37,365 bases of DNA. Source: Stenocarpella maydis (taxonomy: Eukaryota > Ascomycota > Sordariomycetes > Diaporthales > Diaporthaceae). Below the pieces are notes generated by a model. That model saw only the letters and a list, made by a program, of their open reading frames with translations, had not been told where the DNA came from and made no database searches. The stretch spans positions 1 to 37,365 of the forward strand of contig NQMI01000246.1 of the NCBI GenBank assembly GCA_002270565.1, read 5' to 3'. Below are positions 34,301 to 37,365 of this stretch, in pieces. Position 1 is the first letter of the stretch, and each line of letters starts with the position of its first letter. The position numbers and the translations under genes are program-made.

Positions 34301-36960
34301 TGTCCCTACTTCTAAGTGATAGGAAATGTTCTCTTGTGCTGCTAATTTAACTTGTATTATATAACTTTATTAGTTGTGTTCTATATAAAGAGTGAGTATA
34401 TGTTTATATCTTATATATATAAGAGGAAGGGGGTTGGCGTCTTTATTATATGGAATGTTAAGTTGCTGGCTGTTATATTAATTATAGTTGCCCTTATTGA
34501 CTGTAGTAGTTCTCCTGGCCTAAAGCGGACTGTTGCTTCTCCTGTACGGGATGTATTAAGAGTGATAGGCATAAGTTGCTGCAGCGTAATATATTAGTTG
34601 TGCCCAACAGTGGAGTAGTTGGCTGCGCTAGTATCTGGGAGAATCCCTTGGAAATGCTGATGCGAGTAGTTATCTATTGTGAAGACCTCCTTGATACTGC
34701 TGGCTCCTTTGCTGGTCTTGGTGTTGCTGGTGTTGATGTTGTTCCTGCTAGTTATAGGGCTGGGGTCGTCCTGGTCCTCCTTGTTGTTATTGATGCTAAA
34801 AGTATGGAGGAAGGCTTGGTCTACTAACTATGTGTAGTTTTCGTGGCTTTTGGTACTGCTAATAAATATACTAATGCTTTCTTAATTATTGCTCTTATAG
34901 TTAATGCCCTTATAGTTAATAAGAAATAAGTAGAATTCCTTATTTAAGCTACTATATATGTGTATATATGTGCCCTTAGCCCTCTGGCGCTCTTTAAAAG
35001 AGTGATTTAATAACTAATACCCCTCCTTCTAGTAGATATAGTACCTTTTCTTATCTGGGGGGTTGTTTCTCCTGTGCCTTCCGTATGGGTAGTTATCTTC
35101 TTTAGGGGGTGGTTAGAAGTTGCCCTGGGGGTGATAGTTACTTTGGGGATAATAGTTGCTTTATCCCGGGGGGTATCACCCATATATAGAGCCTTGTAAG
35201 TAGTTGCCTTTGTGTTGCTGGTTATTATTATACTGGCGGTCTAGGTAGTACTGGTTATTGTTAGGGTGCTTAGAGTGATAAAATTAGTTATTACTAGGGT
35301 AGTTAAAGTGCTTATTGCTGCTCTGGTCTTCCTCATTATTGTAGTTACTATTTAGCTAATTATTATTATCTTGCCCTATAGTATATTGCCGGGAGGGGCG
35401 CTGAGGTCCTAATAATGCAGTATAATGATGGAGTATATCATATGTTTCGTTGGTAATAGCCAGGGCTATTACCTTAATATAGTAGAACTTGGGTATACTA
35501 TGTATTGCGCATATGAGGTTGTTATGTAGTGGTTTATCTTTAAGTGCTCCTTTATAGTTAAGTATTCGGGTATATTGCTTTATATTTTTGATTAGAATCT
35601 CTATTACTTCTAATAGGGTTTTATTTTCATTCCTTTGCTATATTAATGCAAAAGTAGTAGTATTCTATATAGTTAAATATACTTATTATCTGCTATCTGT
35701 ATTAAATTATTACTTAAGTTTAGTATATACTATAGCAAAGGTATCTCTATCTATAATTAACTGAATATAAAAGTCTTTAGCCTTGCTCTTTAATATTATG
35801 GGTAATACTACTTGAAAGTAGGTAGGGTATAGGTAATTGTTCTTATAGATATTATAAAAAAGATGAATCTTATTATTAAGTACTTTATCTATTGCTCTAG
35901 TGAACTTTTTATCATCTGAGTAGTATTTGGCTAAATTAGCGGATATCCCTTTCTTTAATAGTATGCTATTTAGCGGTACTGGAGGGATTGTTATATACTT
36001 CTTATAAGATACTCGGAATTCTTCCTACTTGGGTAATAACTTATAGCTGTTAGAGGTCTTAAAGGTATAGATGCTGTGTGGCTGATAGGATAGTGGTTGA
36101 GGTTTGGGTACGGCTGGTATAATGGGTTGTAGTATAAGTCCCTAAGTATTTGGGCTTGTTCTCTGGTTGTTGCTTGGTACTGGTGCATATTTTTTAAATA
36201 ATTTGTTATTATTAAAAGGGATATAATTATAATATTTTTTTTAACTAAATCATCTATTAATACTAGTGTTGTGTAGATGCCGGGGCTCTTGGTAGGGATT
36301 CTAATTTTAATAGTTCTATAAAGGCCTTTATATTATTATTAACCTATAGGCATATCCCTTTACATTATAGTATCTTCTTAAGGGCTGAGAGAATATTATG
36401 ATGGACTGCCTTAAATGTTAGTTCTTCCTAACTCTGGAAGTTATTCTTGAACTCCTTATAGATATCTTGGCTAGTGAGTCTTGCATATGCTTAATGGTGC
36501 TATTACATATAGGTACTTAGGTATATTATATATTGTCTTAAGTTACTTAGGGCCTCTAGATCTAGGTCTATTCCCTATAGGTTGGTATTAAGATCTGATT
36601 TAACAGTAGCTTCCTTAAGTGATGTTTCCTTAATTATATCCTATAAGTTGATTAGGCTAAGATTGGTGGCACCTGCTGGTATAGTTATTAATGCTAATAG
36701 CATAGGGGTATTATCTTTGCTAGCTATCGTGATGTATGGGTTGTGTAGTTGATAATAGGGGTATGCTAGGGTAAAGTAGGGGTTAAATAAATGGTGATAA
36801 GGGGTAGTAAGTGTGTAGGGGTAAGCTTATTAGCAGGGGGTAGTAAAGATGTGCTGGCTGGTAGAGTTAACCTTGGTTAGTATAGCTGTTGCTGGGGTTA
36901 TTATTGGTTGATTGCTAATATATACTAAAGTAGTGATATCTTTAGTATTATCTTTAAGAG
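31400..36960 (-). pseudogene. Copia Gag-Pol polyprotein remnant
   Basis: Coding-strand translation is recognisable but riddled with stops. In order: Gag segment (about 36960-35600; boundary uncertain); zinc knuckle at about 35050-34986 (KRYYIY*KEGYWLLNHSFKER, with Cys replaced by Tyr); integrase HHCC segment KFYHHYQIH (34108-34119 and flanks) and core (NFNYKVIINIIYLIG, GPPDHLIFNTGTNFTSS); reverse transcriptase KPLYSITEA (about 32560) with the catalytic pair now Asn-Asn (32393-32398); RNase H EIPLIIYIDS, LYKYLVKLGT and YNPVDAFIK (about 31700-31510); and the stop at 31400. The replacements Cys to Tyr, Met to Ile, Trp to stop and Asp to Asn are all G to A on the coding strand. This copy cannot encode active enzymes. 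Confidence 0.9.
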
Positions 36961-37262
36961 TAGTGGGGGTTAGCAATATTATATAGTATCTATATTCTGC
37001 GGTTGCCTTCTGATAATACTTAGGGCATGATAAACGTGCGTTTAATAAAGATGGAGTATAGTATAGTATATATAGAGCCCTCTTTGCCTTATGATGGGTA
37101 GTAATAATGTTGTTAAAGTCTACTATAGCATTATTATGGAATCTGCTGAAGTCTCTTTAAGGAGTGGTACTATTAGTATCGTTAGTATAGCTACTATTAA
37201 GCAGCGAAGGCCTGTCTCTTCAACCTTGCTAATCTGTGGTCGCCCTTGCAACCACTAATTAG

Positions 37263-37365
37263 TATTGGCTGGGTTACATATTGCAATATGATTGGGGGTT
37301 ATGGTTAAAATTCTCTATTTAGGAGTAGTGGGTGTAGTGGGCGTAGCCCGCTAGCTATCTCGGGC
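37263..37365 (-). repeat. Copia 5' LTR (right copy), partial
   Basis: 103 bases aligned with 29886-29988 without gaps; seven differences, all transitions, five of which make the right copy more AT-rich through C to T or G to A. It is preceded on the plus side by internal sequence, where the primer-binding site should be, but I could not match it to a particular tRNA. Confidence 0.85.

Larger units (their letters stand above)
29886..37365 (-). mobile_element. Degenerate Ty1/copia retrotransposon, truncated by window end
   Basis: The near-identical sequences starting at 29886 and 37263 are its two LTRs. Between them, on the minus strand, the order Gag, zinc knuckle, integrase, reverse transcriptase, RNase H (right to left) is that of Ty1/copia. 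The internal part is 7,160 bp, with about 1.3 kb of non-coding sequence between the pol end and the left LTR. The right LTR is cut off after 103 bases by the window edge. All reading frames are full of TAG/TAA stops. Confidence 0.93.

Noticed and set aside
31179..34827. Plus-strand open frames rich in Leu, Val and Tyr inside the copia
   Set aside because: The homologous protein is on the minus strand; the plus frames are antisense shadows.

Overview
The window is nuclear DNA of a filamentous ascomycete, most likely a Sordariomycete-like Pezizomycotina. Small introns with GTRNGT donors, CTRAC branch sites and CAG/TAG acceptors interrupt most genes. The gene set fits as well: a Brr6/Brl1 nuclear-envelope protein, Iws1/Spn1, an SRPK-type kinase, a CVNH protein and a CFEM protein. 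Transposon copies carry C-to-T damage resembling RIP (repeat-induced point mutation).

The left part (about 1-16.5 kb) is GC-richer and carries conserved housekeeping genes separated by long intergenic stretches full of microsatellites. A Brr6/Brl1-like gene (minus, 2 exons) and IWS1 (plus, 3 exons) are divergent over a shared promoter of about 0.9 kb. IWS1 converges on an SRPK kinase gene (minus, 4 exons). A further minus-strand gene at 12.7-13.1 kb shows only a convincing first exon, encoding a low-complexity Q/A/S/T/N-rich segment with a basic patch; I cannot find its downstream exon.

The middle (16.5-21.5 kb and 25.2-28 kb) is accessory in character. It has a three-exon secreted CVNH protein, a one-exon secreted CFEM protein, a six-TM membrane protein convergent with the CFEM gene, and several orphan open frames. 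One of these looks like a secreted cysteine-rich protein whose signal-peptide exon and intron are recognisable but whose start codon is missing.

The right part is transposon territory. At 23,584-25,219 lies a small LTR retrotransposon with two 138-bp LTRs (2 differences), an ATTAT target-site duplication, and only a broken gag-like frame (no polymerase): a gag-only, non-autonomous copia-type element. From 29,886 to the window end lies a minus-strand Ty1/copia element of more than 7.4 kb. Its Gag zinc knuckle, integrase, reverse transcriptase and RNase H are all still recognisable, but catalytic and zinc-binding residues have been changed by G-to-A on the coding strand.

In both elements the visible damage is mainly C-to-T on the plus strand of the window, although the two elements are encoded on opposite strands. 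This strand polarity is the most unusual signal in the window. I found no operon-like or defence-like multi-gene system; the notable content is the secreted-protein genes next to damaged transposons and the one-sided mutation pattern.
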